Notes: generated by a model from the sequence alone, not told the origin. Shown: positions 50,239-60,694, numbered from the stretch's first letter. The stretch: 64,000 nucleotides of DNA from Desertivirga xinjiangensis (GCF_024436435.1 NZ_JAFMZP010000001.1:62001-126000), one strand, 5' to 3'. Numbers and translations are program-made.

Positions 50239-51789
50239 ATGAAAAGTATTAAAATAAAATTAGTCTGTATCGCTTTAATTGCCGGCAATTTGATGTCGTC
50301 ATGTAAAGATTTCGAGGAAGTGAATACCGACCCGATCGGTGTTCCAACAACAGAACCTGGCAAATTGCTGGCACCTTCACTAGTGAACTTGCTTACAGTA
50401 AACATGCTGCGGGGACGGACATTTAACAATGAGCTTATGCAGGTATCGGTATCGACCAGCAGTGCCGAAGGAACAGTGAACCGGTATGACTTTCGCCGTA
50501 ACTGGGCTGATTATACCTGGAATGGTTTGTATACAGAGTTAACAAATGTCCGCGACATCTATGCGCTTGCCAGCCAGCCGGAGGACCAGAGTAACTCGTT
50601 TATGGGTATTGCAAGAATTCTCGAAGCTTACGGATTCTCCATTTTAACAGATACCTATGGAGATATTCCTTACACGGAGGCCAACAAAGGTAAGGAGGGG
50701 ATTGTTGAAGCTAAATTTGACAGGCAGAAAGACATTTACCTCGACCTGTTCAAAAACCTGGAAGAGGCTAATTCCCTGTTAACCGGGGCAAAAGCTATTC
50801 CAGAAGACAGCGATCCGGTTTTCAATGGAGATGTTGTAAAATGGCGTAAGCTTGGCAATTCACTATATCTGCGGTTATTACTTCGTATTTCAGGAAAGTC
50901 AGAAGTTTCAGCAACTGTAATCGACAAATTCAAAGAGATAGTTAATAACCCGGTAAAGTATCCGATCATGGAAACAAATGACGACACTGCAAACCTGCTC
51001 TGGACCACTTCGGTCACTAGTACTGCATTATATTCGTCGCCATATACAAGTATCCGGGGCCTTGATTTCAGATCCGCATTATCGCAATTCTTTTTAGATA
51101 ATTTGCGTAACTGGAACCATCCAGTTGTGAGTAACACTTATGGCAGAGGTGGCGTTAACCGATGGGGAATAAGCAGAGTTGGAGGAAACCTTGTAGGTAT
51201 ACCAAGTGGATTTTCTCCTGGCAGTATAGGTTCTGGTGAATCCTCATTTTACTCACATGATAATGTTCCAGGTCGTACTACTGAAACCCCTGGATATACG
51301 CTCCAGAATGACCCTTATACCGGCATTATTATGAATGTGGCCGAAGTTGATTTCATACTTGCTGAAGGGGTTTTGCGAGGATGGATAACAGGCTCGGCAG
51401 AAGAATATTATAACAAGGGTATTTTAGACATGATCCAATATTGGATTCCGGCTTATCCGGCCGCTAATTTATCAGCGCATATAACCGCAGCAGATATCGG
51501 CTGGGAAGATGGACAATCATTCGAAAATAAATTGGAAGCGCTTCAACTGCAAAAGTACTATGCATTATTCCTGGTTGATTCGCAACAATGGGCAGAACAG
51601 CGTCGCACCGGATATCCTGCTTTTAAGACAGATTTGCCTGGTACCTCGTTTTCAAACGGTGGTAAGATGCCTGCGCGCTTGTATTACCCGGTTATTGCTC
51701 AAACAGCTAACACGGATAACTATAATGCTGCTGTAGCAATACAGGGACCGGACGAGATTAATACTCAAATCTGGTGGCAGAAACCATAG
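50239..51789 (+). CDS. SusD/RagB-like nutrient-binding lipoprotein (SusD-like_2 type)
   Basis: 516 residues from the ATG at 50239 (an earlier in-frame ATG would spoil the signal peptide). Lipobox MSSC (Cys 22) followed by KDFEE, a surface-export signal. The N-terminal part DFEEVNTDPIGVPTTEPGKL and later ARILEAYGFSILTDTYGDIP, SLYLRLLLRIS-like and EGVLRGWITGSAEEYYNKGI-type TPR segments place it in the SusD-like_2 group. It sits on the cell surface as lid of the preceding SusC channel. Confidence 0.9.
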   Translation: MKSIKIKLVCIALIAGNLMSSCKDFEEVNTDPIGVPTTEPGKLLAPSLVNLLTVNMLRGRTFNNELMQVSVSTSSAEGTVNRYDFRRNWADYTWNGLYTELTNVRDIYALASQPEDQSNSFMGIARILEAYGFSILTDTYGDIPYTEANKGKEGIVEAKFDRQKDIYLDLFKNLEEANSLLTGAKAIPEDSDPVFNGDVVKWRKLGNSLYLRLLLRISGKSEVSATVIDKFKEIVNNPVKYPIMETNDDTANLLWTTSVTSTALYSSPYTSIRGLDFRSALSQFFLDNLRNWNHPVVSNTYGRGGVNRWGISRVGGNLVGIPSGFSPGSIGSGESSFYSHDNVPGRTTETPGYTLQNDPYTGIIMNVAEVDFILAEGVLRGWITGSAEEYYNKGILDMIQYWIPAYPAANLSAHITAADIGWEDGQSFENKLEALQLQKYYALFLVDSQQWAEQRRTGYPAFKTDLPGTSFSNGGKMPARLYYPVIAQTANTDNYNAAVAIQGPDEINTQIWWQKP

Positions 51790-51896
51790 TTCAACGGGCA
51801 ATCAATTTATTCAAATGAAACCTTGATAAGCCGCTGCTTATAAAAAGATATAATGACTTATCGAAGCCTATTACCATTAAAGAACAAACTTCACTA

Positions 51897-53459
51897 ATGA
51901 AAAAGATATTATTCAAATGTTTCCTTCTCGTAGCCGCAGCTGTTGTCTGGTCAGGTTGTGATGATGAAAATTCGTACGATGGTGGTGTACCCAGTCCGTA
52001 CATTTTTGTATTTGATGTGCTTAAGATCCATAAAGGAACTGATGTGGTGCTTACGACCAAAAACATGGGAGGTGCCAATTCGATACAAGGAGTTGTCGTT
52101 TCAGATCATACTTCCGGAAATATGCTTGATGGATACCTGATGGTTCAAAATGCCCGGAAAATATCTTCTGCCGACTCTATCAGGGGGATTGCAATTGCAG
52201 CCGGCGCCGCAGCGGCAAATTTTAAGGTGGGTGATCTAGTACGCGTGAAAGTGGAGGGAAAAACACTTACCCGGCGCAACGGGATGCTTCAGGTGATTGA
52301 GGTTTCTGAATCAGACATCGTCAAAGTATCATCCGGAAATGTAATCCAGACGAATAAGGCAACTACAGCAGAAATTCTGGCAGATCCGAAACTTTACGAA
52401 AGTTCCCAGGTCACTGTATCTAAAGCTACGTTCAATCCGGTACTAGGACCGAATGAGACTTATTCGGGAGATAAAGTGTTAAACGACGGGCCAGGCAATC
52501 TTGTCTTGCGGACAGATGCGGAAGCAACCTTTGCAAATGACAAGCCAAATGAATTCGGTAATTACACTGGTGTGGTTGTATTGACAGAAGATGCCAGCGG
52601 TAAGCTTATTCCGCACTTAAGAATGCGCAGTGGGGCAGATGTCTTGATCCTTTCGCCTCCTGAGCCGCCTGCTTTCGTCATTTCAGGAATATGCCCGGAT
52701 CCTATAGGTACTGATGCTGATTATGAATACATTCAGTTTAAAGCCTTGCGGGATATTAATTTTTCAACCGAGAATTATTCTGTTGTGACCACTAATAATG
52801 CGGGGAGTAACGGCACACCGTTACATGGATGGGCTACCGCTGGTGCAAGAACTTATAAATTCGATCTTACGTCGGGTACCGTAGCTAAAGGCGAGTATTT
52901 TTATGTGGGTGGTACGAAGAAACAGATTAATGGGGCAGGCTCTTCTGATATATCATCGTCTAAATGGATCCGGTCATATGATTACACCAAGGATGCCAGT
53001 GACCTTCTGAACGGGGCTAACCTGGCTGGAGGAAACAAAACCAATAATTTGCTTGCAAACAGCGGTAACGCCTCTGGGGTAGCGGTGTTTACAGGTACCG
53101 TAGTCGATAAAAATACAGTTCCCGTAGACGTGATCTTTATTGGAACGGGCGGTCAGATCTATAGTGCAGGTCCGCCGGTTGAGGGCTATCGTATCACAAC
53201 CACCGATATTTATGACAGGTTAGACCCGGCGACTGGCGCTCCGCAGGAGTATTATCGTGCCGGAACTAATACTATCGGCTTTCCTTACGTCGAACCTGCA
53301 AACTTAGGGAATTTTCAGGCCTTCGGCGGTGTTTATGACACTACCATTGGTCGCGGAAAATGGACTAAGTTCAGGTCGCAAAAAACTATCCTGATGACTG
53401 CTACCTCAACTGTAGCTGAGATAGAAAATGTACCAGGTGTGACGACTGAAGTTAAATAG
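51897..53459 (+). CDS. DUF5689 lipoprotein
   Basis: 520 residues. Lipobox VWSGC (Cys 21) followed by DDENSYD, an acidic surface-export signal. Residues about 35-250 are the DUF5689 region, an OB-fold-like beta domain (SIQGVVVSDHTSGNMLDGYL, FKVGDLVRVKVEGKTLTRRN). The C-terminal half (ICPDPIGTDADYEYIQFKAL, SSKWIRSYDYTKDASDLL) resembles lamin-tail-like domains. It is the third gene of a SusC-SusD-DUF5689 set and is probably a surface accessory binding protein. Ligand unknown. Confidence 0.78.
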   Translation: MKKILFKCFLLVAAAVVWSGCDDENSYDGGVPSPYIFVFDVLKIHKGTDVVLTTKNMGGANSIQGVVVSDHTSGNMLDGYLMVQNARKISSADSIRGIAIAAGAAAANFKVGDLVRVKVEGKTLTRRNGMLQVIEVSESDIVKVSSGNVIQTNKATTAEILADPKLYESSQVTVSKATFNPVLGPNETYSGDKVLNDGPGNLVLRTDAEATFANDKPNEFGNYTGVVVLTEDASGKLIPHLRMRSGADVLILSPPEPPAFVISGICPDPIGTDADYEYIQFKALRDINFSTENYSVVTTNNAGSNGTPLHGWATAGARTYKFDLTSGTVAKGEYFYVGGTKKQINGAGSSDISSSKWIRSYDYTKDASDLLNGANLAGGNKTNNLLANSGNASGVAVFTGTVVDKNTVPVDVIFIGTGGQIYSAGPPVEGYRITTTDIYDRLDPATGAPQEYYRAGTNTIGFPYVEPANLGNFQAFGGVYDTTIGRGKWTKFRSQKTILMTATSTVAEIENVPGVTTEVK

Positions 53460-53480
53460 TCTTAAATTTATTAATAAGTT

Positions 53481-53514
53481 AGGGTGCCCAGAAAACCGGG
53501 GCACCCTTTTTTTT
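53481..53514 (+). terminator. Rho-independent terminator of the first Sus locus
   Basis: AGGGTGCCC (53481-53489) pairs perfectly with GGGCACCCT (53499-53507), followed by a run of T residues. Confidence 0.9.
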
Positions 53515-53575
53515 GCCTTTTAATGCAACGTAAATTTTTAAAACTTTTCATTATATTCGTTTAGGGCAAAGATAA

Positions 53576-54157
53576 ATGGCGAACTATACTGAACTCTCAG
53601 ATCAAAAGCTGGCTTTTTTGTTAAAACAAGGTGATCACGCCGCTTTTTCGGAAGTTTACGACAGGTATTGGCAGGCACTCTATCTGCATGCCCTAAAAAT
53701 GCTGCGGGATCCGGACGATGCCATGGACGTTGTTCAGGATGTGTTTACTACTATTTGGAAAAAGTGTGAAGAGACTCTGCTTAATACTTCTGTCAAAGCT
53801 TATTTATATACCTCGGTGCGTAATCAGACGATTAAAATGATCAACAGGGGCAAGCTACGTGATAAATTTATTCTCGCAATGGCTGAAAGTATGAGTGAAG
53901 GTATTGAATATGTTGATGACCAGATCAATTTCAACGAACTTTCAGCACTCATTGAGAATGAGATTCAGCTATTGCCGCCTAAAATGCGTACCATCTTTGT
54001 AATGAGCCGTACCGAAGGACTTTCTCATAAAGAAATCGCGGAAGCACTCGACATTTCTGAAAATACTGTAAAAACCACTATCCACCGCGGATTGAATATC
54101 CTCCGCTCTAAATTTACCCTTTCTGCTGGTGCATTATGGGTTCTATTACACTCGTAA
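53576..54157 (+). CDS. ECF sigma factor, FecI-like
   Basis: 193 residues. Region 2: YDRYWQALYLHALKMLRDPD and VVQDVFTTIWKK; region 4: LPPKMRTIFVMSRTEGLSHK and EALDISENTVKTTIHRGLN. It belongs to the Bacteroidota Sus-linked sigma family and should be held by the FecR protein encoded 115 bp downstream, then released when the STN-bearing SusC is loaded. Confidence 0.92.
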   Translation: MANYTELSDQKLAFLLKQGDHAAFSEVYDRYWQALYLHALKMLRDPDDAMDVVQDVFTTIWKKCEETLLNTSVKAYLYTSVRNQTIKMINRGKLRDKFILAMAESMSEGIEYVDDQINFNELSALIENEIQLLPPKMRTIFVMSRTEGLSHKEIAEALDISENTVKTTIHRGLNILRSKFTLSAGALWVLLHS

Positions 54158-54272
54158 TTACTGCACGCTTATTTAATTTAAAGGTTTCTTAACTTTTTTT
54201 TAATTCTGATGTATACCAAGCCTTAAGTTATGGCTCTTACCAATAACAGGACAAACAGGTTCTGTCATTGGG

Positions 54273-55406
54273 ATGGATAAAATTAAAGCTGAAGAACTTT
54301 TTCAAAAATATACCGAAGGCAAATGCACAGAGGAAGAGAAACTACTGTTTGAAAGCCTTTACAACAAAGTTGCTCAAAAACAAGAATCTCTAAGTTCACC
54401 GGAAGATTTTGAGCGTATAAAGAAAATTATATACACACGGCTTCCTCAACCGGAAAAACAACATTCAATAAAACGCTGGTATACCTATGCCGCGGTCGCC
54501 TGTCTAGCAATTGCAGTTGGTGCTGCTCTCTTTTACAGAGCTGAAACCAACCGGACGAATCTGGACCTAAGCAAGAACAAAGTCTATGATATTCCTCCAG
54601 GCGGCAATAAGGCAGTCCTTACATTAGCAGATGGAAGGAAGATAGTTCTTAACAACATCCAGAATGGCGAATTAGCTGATGAAGCGGGGATCAAGATCAC
54701 TAAAACCGGCGATGGACAACTTGCTTACCATATTTCGGATGCAGGCGACAAGCAAGCAGCCGCTGTAAGCTTTAATGTTATAGAAACGCCAAATGGGGGG
54801 CAGTACCAGGTAACCTTGCCTGACGGCACTAAGGTTTGGCTAAACGCTGCCTCTTCTTTAAAGTATCCGGTTCGGTTTTCTTCCAACGAGCGTCTTGTTG
54901 AGCTTTCGGGTGAAGGATATTTTGAAGTGGCAAAAAATACGAAAAAGCCTTTCAGGGTAGCATCCGGAAATCAGAAAGTGGAGGTGCTTGGTACTCATTT
55001 TAATATTAACAGTTATAGTGATGAGCCGGCTATAAGGACTACGCTGACTGAGGGGGCTGTGAGGGTTATTCAAACTGCAACACAAGAATCTCGCCTTTTG
55101 AAGCCTGGTGAACAGTCCGTGCTTGAATCCAATAGGCTCAGTGTAAGGAATGCAGATATGCTTAATACCCTGGCCTGGAAGAATGGTGAATTTATTTTTG
55201 ATGATGGAGATTTTAGAGCAGTGATGCGAAATATAGCGCGCTGGTATGATATAGAAGTGGTTTATGATCCGTCTGCTCCGCTCGACTTTGAGCTGGGTGG
55301 TTTTATTTCACGGTCCAAAAATATATCAGCCGTCCTGAAACTCATAGAATTAACAGGGAAAGTTCATTTTAAAATTGAAGGAAGGAGGGTGTTTGTGACA
55401 AAATAG
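54273..55406 (+). CDS. FecR-family anti-sigma factor
   Basis: 377 residues. The cytoplasmic N-terminus binds sigma; one transmembrane helix lies at about residues 70-88 (YAAVACLAIAVGAALFYRAE). The periplasmic FecR domain has VIETPNGGQYQVTLPDGTKV and LNAASSLKYPVRF, and the DUF4974-type C-terminus has FIFDDGDFRAVMRNIARWYD and ISAVLKLIELTGKVHF, which contacts the STN domain of the transporter. It belongs with the preceding sigma factor and the following SusC. Confidence 0.93.
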   Translation: MDKIKAEELFQKYTEGKCTEEEKLLFESLYNKVAQKQESLSSPEDFERIKKIIYTRLPQPEKQHSIKRWYTYAAVACLAIAVGAALFYRAETNRTNLDLSKNKVYDIPPGGNKAVLTLADGRKIVLNNIQNGELADEAGIKITKTGDGQLAYHISDAGDKQAAAVSFNVIETPNGGQYQVTLPDGTKVWLNAASSLKYPVRFSSNERLVELSGEGYFEVAKNTKKPFRVASGNQKVEVLGTHFNINSYSDEPAIRTTLTEGAVRVIQTATQESRLLKPGEQSVLESNRLSVRNADMLNTLAWKNGEFIFDDGDFRAVMRNIARWYDIEVVYDPSAPLDFELGGFISRSKNISAVLKLIELTGKVHFKIEGRRVFVTK

Positions 55407-55559
55407 TAATAAGACTCATCCTGTTAAAATGACAAAGCCAGAAGTGCTCGTAACACGACTGGCCGATGTCTGGATAATGCTGAAAATTATATAAATCAAT
55501 TAATTCATGCTTGTAATGGCTGTAACCTGATGGCAAGCGTGCAAATCCTGACTAAACAA

Positions 55560-58500
55560 ATGTATAAAAAATGTACTAAACGAGTCGGTATATCTGACCA
55601 GTATTTCCGTAGATTATTTCTGATTATGCGATTGACCATCGTTATTATGATAGTATCTCTGATGCAGGTATCTGCAGCCAGCTTTGCCCAGCGAATCTCT
55701 TTAAGCCAAAAGAAGATCTCACTGGAGAAGGTCTTCAGGGAAATTCACAATCAAACAGGTTATGATTTTCTTTACGACAAGCAGCTTTTGAGTAAAAGAA
55801 AGCCTGTGAATGTTAATGTGAGCAATGAAAGCCTGGAAGAAGTTCTTGAACATTGTCTTGAGGGCCAGGCACTGGAATATAAGATCGAAGAGAGGACGGT
55901 AGTGATCAGGGAAAAGAAAGAATCCATCATTGAAAGGGTCATTAGAGAACTCAGAGCTATTGACATTCGTGGCCGGGTGACTGATTCGGTTAATGTACCC
56001 CTGGCTGGAGTTACCGTTCAGATAAAGGGTGCTAACCGCGGAACTGTGACTGATGAAAAGGGGGAGTTTTACCTGCAAAATGTAGAAGAAGGGGCTGTGT
56101 TGGTTTTAAGCTATATCAGTTTTAAAACCAGGGAAATTGTTGTTGAGAAGAGTGATTTTCTGACCATAAAATTGTCTGAGGAAAATCGTGCGCTTAATGA
56201 AGTGGTAGTGGTTGGATATGGTACCCAGAAGAAGGTCAATGTAACTGGATCAGTAGAGACCGTTACGGAAAAACAAATTGCAGGCCGGGCTCAGCCAGAT
56301 ATATCCAACTTACTGACCGGTCAGGTTCCAGGTTTAACCATTGTTCAAAACTCTGGTCAGCCGGGGCGTGATGGCGGAACATTACGGATCAGGGGGATCG
56401 GAACACTTGGAAACAACGAGCCTTTGGTAATAGTCGATGGAATAGAGTCGGGTTATTCAAACATAGAGCCTAATGATATAGAAAGTGTATCAGTCCTCAA
56501 AGATGCCTCCGCTTCCGCTATTTATGGAGTAAGAGCAGCCAACGGAGTGTTATTGATAACCACCCGGCGGGGAAAAACCGGAAAGCCAACGATCAATTAC
56601 AATAACTATTTCGGGGCACAAAACGCCACTCGGCTGCCCGATTATGCCAACTCTGCGGATTATGCGTTTTTATATAATGAAGCTTTGACGAATGATGGAG
56701 GGACTCCCTTGTATTCAGCCGAGGATATCCAAAAATACAGGGACGGCAGTGATCCGGATAATTATCCCAATTCAGATTGGGTAGGATCGTTATTCTCAGA
56801 AGCGGGCTTTCAGCAAAATCACTATCTGGGAATTAACGGAGGATCTGAAAATACTCGGTACAACTTATCTTTCGGGTACCTTGACAGGAATGGCCTTGTT
56901 GTGAATACCTCCAATGAGCGGTATACCATGCGGGTCAATTTCGATCAGGATTTTTCTAAGCGATTTAAAGTCCGGGTAAATCTTTCTGGAAGCAGGCAGA
57001 GCATTGTAGACCCCTCCATGAATCTTGGCGATCTTGTTCACCGGGCCTACCGGGAATCTCCCACTGCGACAATCAGGTATTCTAATGGAAACTGGGGCGG
57101 TTATCCGTACGACCATAATTCCACGGCGATCGCCAGGGACGGAGGATATCAGAATACGTTCAATAATATCTTTATTTCTTCTCTAAATGCAGAGTATGAA
57201 TTGCTTAAGGGCTTGAAATTAAGAGGTATTGCCGGAGTGACCAACAATACTTATAAATACCATGGCTTCACTAAAAATCTGCAACTCTATAACAATAACG
57301 ATGTAACTACCACATATAGGAGCTACGTAGGAGATGCGCGATCTGAAACTATGGAGTTAAACCTTCAGGCATTCCTGGACTATGACCGCTCATTTAGCGG
57401 TATGCATAACGTTTCGGCGCTTGTGGGCTATAACCAGATCAGTAATGATTATGATGAAATTACTGCCGGTATTTACGATCTTCCAAGTGATTCGCAGGAT
57501 CAGTTGAATGCTGGAAATAAAGCAACGGTGCTCAACTCAGGTAATGCATCAGACTACCGGCTAAGATCATATTTCGGACGCCTCAAATATAATTTTAAAG
57601 AACGCTATCTGTTAGAAGGGAACTTTCGCTATGACGGAACTTCAAGGTTTCCTAAAGATAACCGCTATGGCTTTTTTCCATCATTTTCTGCAGGCTGGAA
57701 CATTTCCAGGGAACCCTTTTTTCCAAGCGTAAGGTGGATTGACAATATTAAGATCAGAGGATCGTGGGGACAGCTGGGCAATCAGGAAATTGGTAATTAT
57801 GCCTTTCTGCCCACTTATGCACTTGGTATCAACTACACCTTCGGCGGTACTTTGTCACCTGGAATCGCTGAAAACAGCAGTTTAGCAAACGAAACGATTA
57901 GCTGGGAAACGAGTACGGAAACAAATATCGGTTTAGATGCCGACATATTTAAAGGCAGATTATCCATCACTGCCGAGTACTATTCCAGAGATACTGAGGA
58001 TATCCTTTTAAATCTGCCTCAGCCATCAACGCTGGGCGGGTATCCTCCTACAATAAATGCCGGAGCAGTTTCAAATAAAGGCTTTGACTTTATTGTAAGG
58101 CATCAAAATCAAATTGGAAAAGCGGGCTACTGGATAAATGGCAATTTTTCGTACGTGAAAAATCGTATTACGGATCTTGCTGGTGGGGATACGCCGGGAC
58201 GATCGGTAGGAGATCCGATTAATAATATTTATGGTTATGTGGCAATGGGCCTTTTTCAATCGGCTGAAGAGATTGAGAACGCGCCAGACCAGACGGCAAC
58301 TTTTGGTGGAGCACAACCAGGAGATATCAGGTATGTTGACATTAGTGGCCCTGATAAAGTCCCTGATGGCATCATTGATACCTACGACCGGAAGTCCTTA
58401 GGCAGTTCGTTTCCAAAAGTTAGTTACGGGTTCCAGCTTGGGGCAAATTATAGGAGTTTCGATTTTTCCTTTAATGCTCAGGGGGTAAGTAAAGTGTCTA

Positions 58501-58916
58501 ACTACCTTGGAGGCCAGGCAATACAGCCTTTTCCAAATATGGGTAAAGCACTAAATGCACATTTTGACAGATGGACCCCTGAAAATCCTAACGCTGCCTT
58601 CCCGCGGATTTCATTGAGTGCTGCATCAAGGAATTACGGCTCGGTGAATTCATTTTTTGTTAAAGATGCTTCTTATTTAAGAATCAGGAATATACAAGCT
58701 GGCTATAGTTTTCCGGCTAAGGTGCTAAATAGAATTAAGGTTAGCAGGCTTCGTGTTTATCTCAACATAGACAATCCGTTCTTATTTACCTCCTTTTACG
58801 ACGATTTCGATCCGGAAGCGCCGGCTTATCCAACAGTGGGGTGGTTAAGTTATGCTGCAGGCAACTATTACCCCCAGGTAACTACAATAACAGGAGGAAT
58901 AAATCTTACATTTTAA
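55560..58916 (+). CDS. SusC/RagA-type TonB-dependent transporter with STN signalling domain
   Basis: 1118 residues from the inner ATG (MYKKCTKRVGISDQYFRR); one 30 bp earlier is also possible. The signal helix is LTIVIMIVSLMQVSAASFAQ. The STN domain (about residues 50-120) shows ISLEKVFREIHNQTGYDFLY and EEVLEHCLEGQALEYKI. Next come a carboxypeptidase-like domain, the TonB box NEVVVVGYGTQKKVNVTGSV and the plug (VLKDASASAIYGVRAANGVL). The STN domain plus upstream fecI/fecR indicate that substrate binding is signalled to transcription. Confidence 0.94.
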   Translation: MYKKCTKRVGISDQYFRRLFLIMRLTIVIMIVSLMQVSAASFAQRISLSQKKISLEKVFREIHNQTGYDFLYDKQLLSKRKPVNVNVSNESLEEVLEHCLEGQALEYKIEERTVVIREKKESIIERVIRELRAIDIRGRVTDSVNVPLAGVTVQIKGANRGTVTDEKGEFYLQNVEEGAVLVLSYISFKTREIVVEKSDFLTIKLSEENRALNEVVVVGYGTQKKVNVTGSVETVTEKQIAGRAQPDISNLLTGQVPGLTIVQNSGQPGRDGGTLRIRGIGTLGNNEPLVIVDGIESGYSNIEPNDIESVSVLKDASASAIYGVRAANGVLLITTRRGKTGKPTINYNNYFGAQNATRLPDYANSADYAFLYNEALTNDGGTPLYSAEDIQKYRDGSDPDNYPNSDWVGSLFSEAGFQQNHYLGINGGSENTRYNLSFGYLDRNGLVVNTSNERYTMRVNFDQDFSKRFKVRVNLSGSRQSIVDPSMNLGDLVHRAYRESPTATIRYSNGNWGGYPYDHNSTAIARDGGYQNTFNNIFISSLNAEYELLKGLKLRGIAGVTNNTYKYHGFTKNLQLYNNNDVTTTYRSYVGDARSETMELNLQAFLDYDRSFSGMHNVSALVGYNQISNDYDEITAGIYDLPSDSQDQLNAGNKATVLNSGNASDYRLRSYFGRLKYNFKERYLLEGNFRYDGTSRFPKDNRYGFFPSFSAGWNISREPFFPSVRWIDNIKIRGSWGQLGNQEIGNYAFLPTYALGINYTFGGTLSPGIAENSSLANETISWETSTETNIGLDADIFKGRLSITAEYYSRDTEDILLNLPQPSTLGGYPPTINAGAVSNKGFDFIVRHQNQIGKAGYWINGNFSYVKNRITDLAGGDTPGRSVGDPINNIYGYVAMGLFQSAEEIENAPDQTATFGGAQPGDIRYVDISGPDKVPDGIIDTYDRKSLGSSFPKVSYGFQLGANYRSFDFSFNAQGVSKVSNYLGGQAIQPFPNMGKALNAHFDRWTPENPNAAFPRISLSAASRNYGSVNSFFVKDASYLRIRNIQAGYSFPAKVLNRIKVSRLRVYLNIDNPFLFTSFYDDFDPEAPAYPTVGWLSYAAGNYYPQVTTITGGINLTF

Positions 58917-58935
58917 TATGCTAGAACTGAAAGTG

Positions 58936-60546
58936 ATGAAAAGACATATATACATAATTATTTGTGCTGTTTTGTTGAGCATGACTTCTTGCGACAAAGA
59001 CTTTCTTACAGTAGCCCCCAGGGATCAGATATCGGGAGAAAGCTTTTTTAAAACTGCTAAGGATGCTGAACAGGCAGTTGTTGGCGTATATAATACATTG
59101 ATACAGGATGCCGATTTTACCATGATCCAAAAGGTACTTGCCCAAAATACCTGGTCGGATGATGCCGTTAACGTATGGCTGGGATCTAACTACAATAACA
59201 TTGCAGACGGATCTTTTAATTCTTCGGAAGGACTTTTTAACAGCAACTGGACTTCCTTATATAGAAATATACGCCGGGCCAATGTATTCCTTACTAATGT
59301 TGTTGGTATCCAGATGGACGAACGTCTGAAAGAACGGTATATCGCTGAGGTGAAATTTTTCAGGGCATACTATTATCATCAGCTGCTTATGCTTTTTGGC
59401 GGTGTGCCGATCATTGACAAGCCTTTGAACCTGGAAGAGCTTAAAACACCCAGAAATAAACGAGAGGAAGTTGTTGAATTTATTCTTTCGGATCTGAATG
59501 CTGCGATCCCTGCTTTGTCTGCGGATGCTACTCAGCCTGGGAGAGTGACGAGCGGCGCGGCGCTGTCTTTAAAATCCCGGGTTCTTTTATATGAGTACCG
59601 TTTCCCTGAAGCTGCTGCTGCTGCGGAGCTTGTAATGAGCAGCAATAAATACCACCTTTACAGGGCTGAGGGGGCACAAAGCTATATCAGACTGTTCGCT
59701 CAGGCGAATGAAAACAATCAGGAAGTAATCTTTGATGTTCAGTTTACTAACCAGTCGGGGTATGGGAGTCCGGAACAGTTATGGCTAAATGTTAATTCGA
59801 TTGGCGGATGGGGAGCTTTAAATCCTACTAAAAGCCTCCGGGACGCTTTTGAGGACATAGAGGGTAATCCAATCACTGCTTCAACGGTATACGATCCCAC
59901 TGATCCCTACGCCAACCGGGATCCAAGGCTAGAAATGTCGATTTTACACACAGGAAGCACCATAGTTGACCGGAATGGAAACGTCCGAACGATAAACACC
60001 ACGTCTGGAACCGATGCCAGTTCACGAACCGGGCTTTTTCCCAGGAAGGGCGCCGATCCGGAATCGTTTATTTCAGAAGTTACTTCAGGGAAGAACTACA
60101 TCCTGATCCGGTATGCGGAGGTACTCTTAAATTATGCTGAAGCAAAAAATGAAAGTTTAAACTCTCCAGATCAAACAGTTTACGATGCGGTAAACGATGT
60201 TCGGGATCGTGCAGGTATGCCTGATCTGCCAGAAAATCTTACAAAATCCCAAATGCGTGTAAGAATCAGAAATGAACGGCGGGTGGAACTTAATCTTGAG
60301 GGGCATCGCTTCTTTGATATTAAGCGCTGGGGTATTGCAGAAACAGTAATGAACGGACCAGTTTATGGCGTAAACAGCACATCGCCGGTCGTGACGAGAG
60401 TTTTTGACCCTGCTAAGCATTACTTGTTTCCTATCTTCAATACGCAGATAGATCTTACAGGTAAGGATATCTTACTTCAGAACCCCGGATATGGTTCGCC
60501 CACTTTTCAGGATTCCAAATATCCAAAGCCGGAATTATTTCAATAA
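58936..60546 (+). CDS. SusD/RagB-like nutrient-binding lipoprotein
   Basis: 536 residues from the ATG at 58936; an alternative ATG lies 18 bp up, only 1 bp after the SusC stop. Lipobox MTSC (Cys 19) followed by DKDF. Family motifs: AEVKFFRAYYYHQLLMLFGG, the TPR core (GAALSLKSRVLLYEYRFPEA), ILIRYAEVLLNYAEAKNE and RRVELNLEGHRFFDIKRWG. It captures glycans on the cell surface for the preceding transporter. Confidence 0.94.
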   Translation: MKRHIYIIICAVLLSMTSCDKDFLTVAPRDQISGESFFKTAKDAEQAVVGVYNTLIQDADFTMIQKVLAQNTWSDDAVNVWLGSNYNNIADGSFNSSEGLFNSNWTSLYRNIRRANVFLTNVVGIQMDERLKERYIAEVKFFRAYYYHQLLMLFGGVPIIDKPLNLEELKTPRNKREEVVEFILSDLNAAIPALSADATQPGRVTSGAALSLKSRVLLYEYRFPEAAAAAELVMSSNKYHLYRAEGAQSYIRLFAQANENNQEVIFDVQFTNQSGYGSPEQLWLNVNSIGGWGALNPTKSLRDAFEDIEGNPITASTVYDPTDPYANRDPRLEMSILHTGSTIVDRNGNVRTINTTSGTDASSRTGLFPRKGADPESFISEVTSGKNYILIRYAEVLLNYAEAKNESLNSPDQTVYDAVNDVRDRAGMPDLPENLTKSQMRVRIRNERRVELNLEGHRFFDIKRWGIAETVMNGPVYGVNSTSPVVTRVFDPAKHYLFPIFNTQIDLTGKDILLQNPGYGSPTFQDSKYPKPELFQ

Positions 60547-60575
60547 AATTGAGGTGTATGAAAAGCCGGCTTCTT

Positions 60576-60642
60576 CACACGCAGCATGCCAGCGTTAGCA
60601 TTTGCTGGCCTGCTGAAGGCTCCTGCCTGCGTGCCGCGTGTG
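60576..60642. repeat. Structured intergenic element
   Basis: CACACGC (60576-60582) pairs with GCGTGTG (60636-60642), enclosing a second hairpin CAGCA-T-GCCAGC (60582-60593) with GCTGGC-C-TGCTG (60604-60615). The design (outer CAC.CG/CGTG arms, inner CCAGC/GCTGG hairpin) resembles 37970-38010. Here it lies within an operon, between SusD and the beta-helix gene, where it could tune downstream expression. Confidence 0.5.
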
Positions 60643-60694
60643 CTGATCTTTTGATCTTTTACAATCCGGTTATGCTGCTATAAAAGCAAGTACA

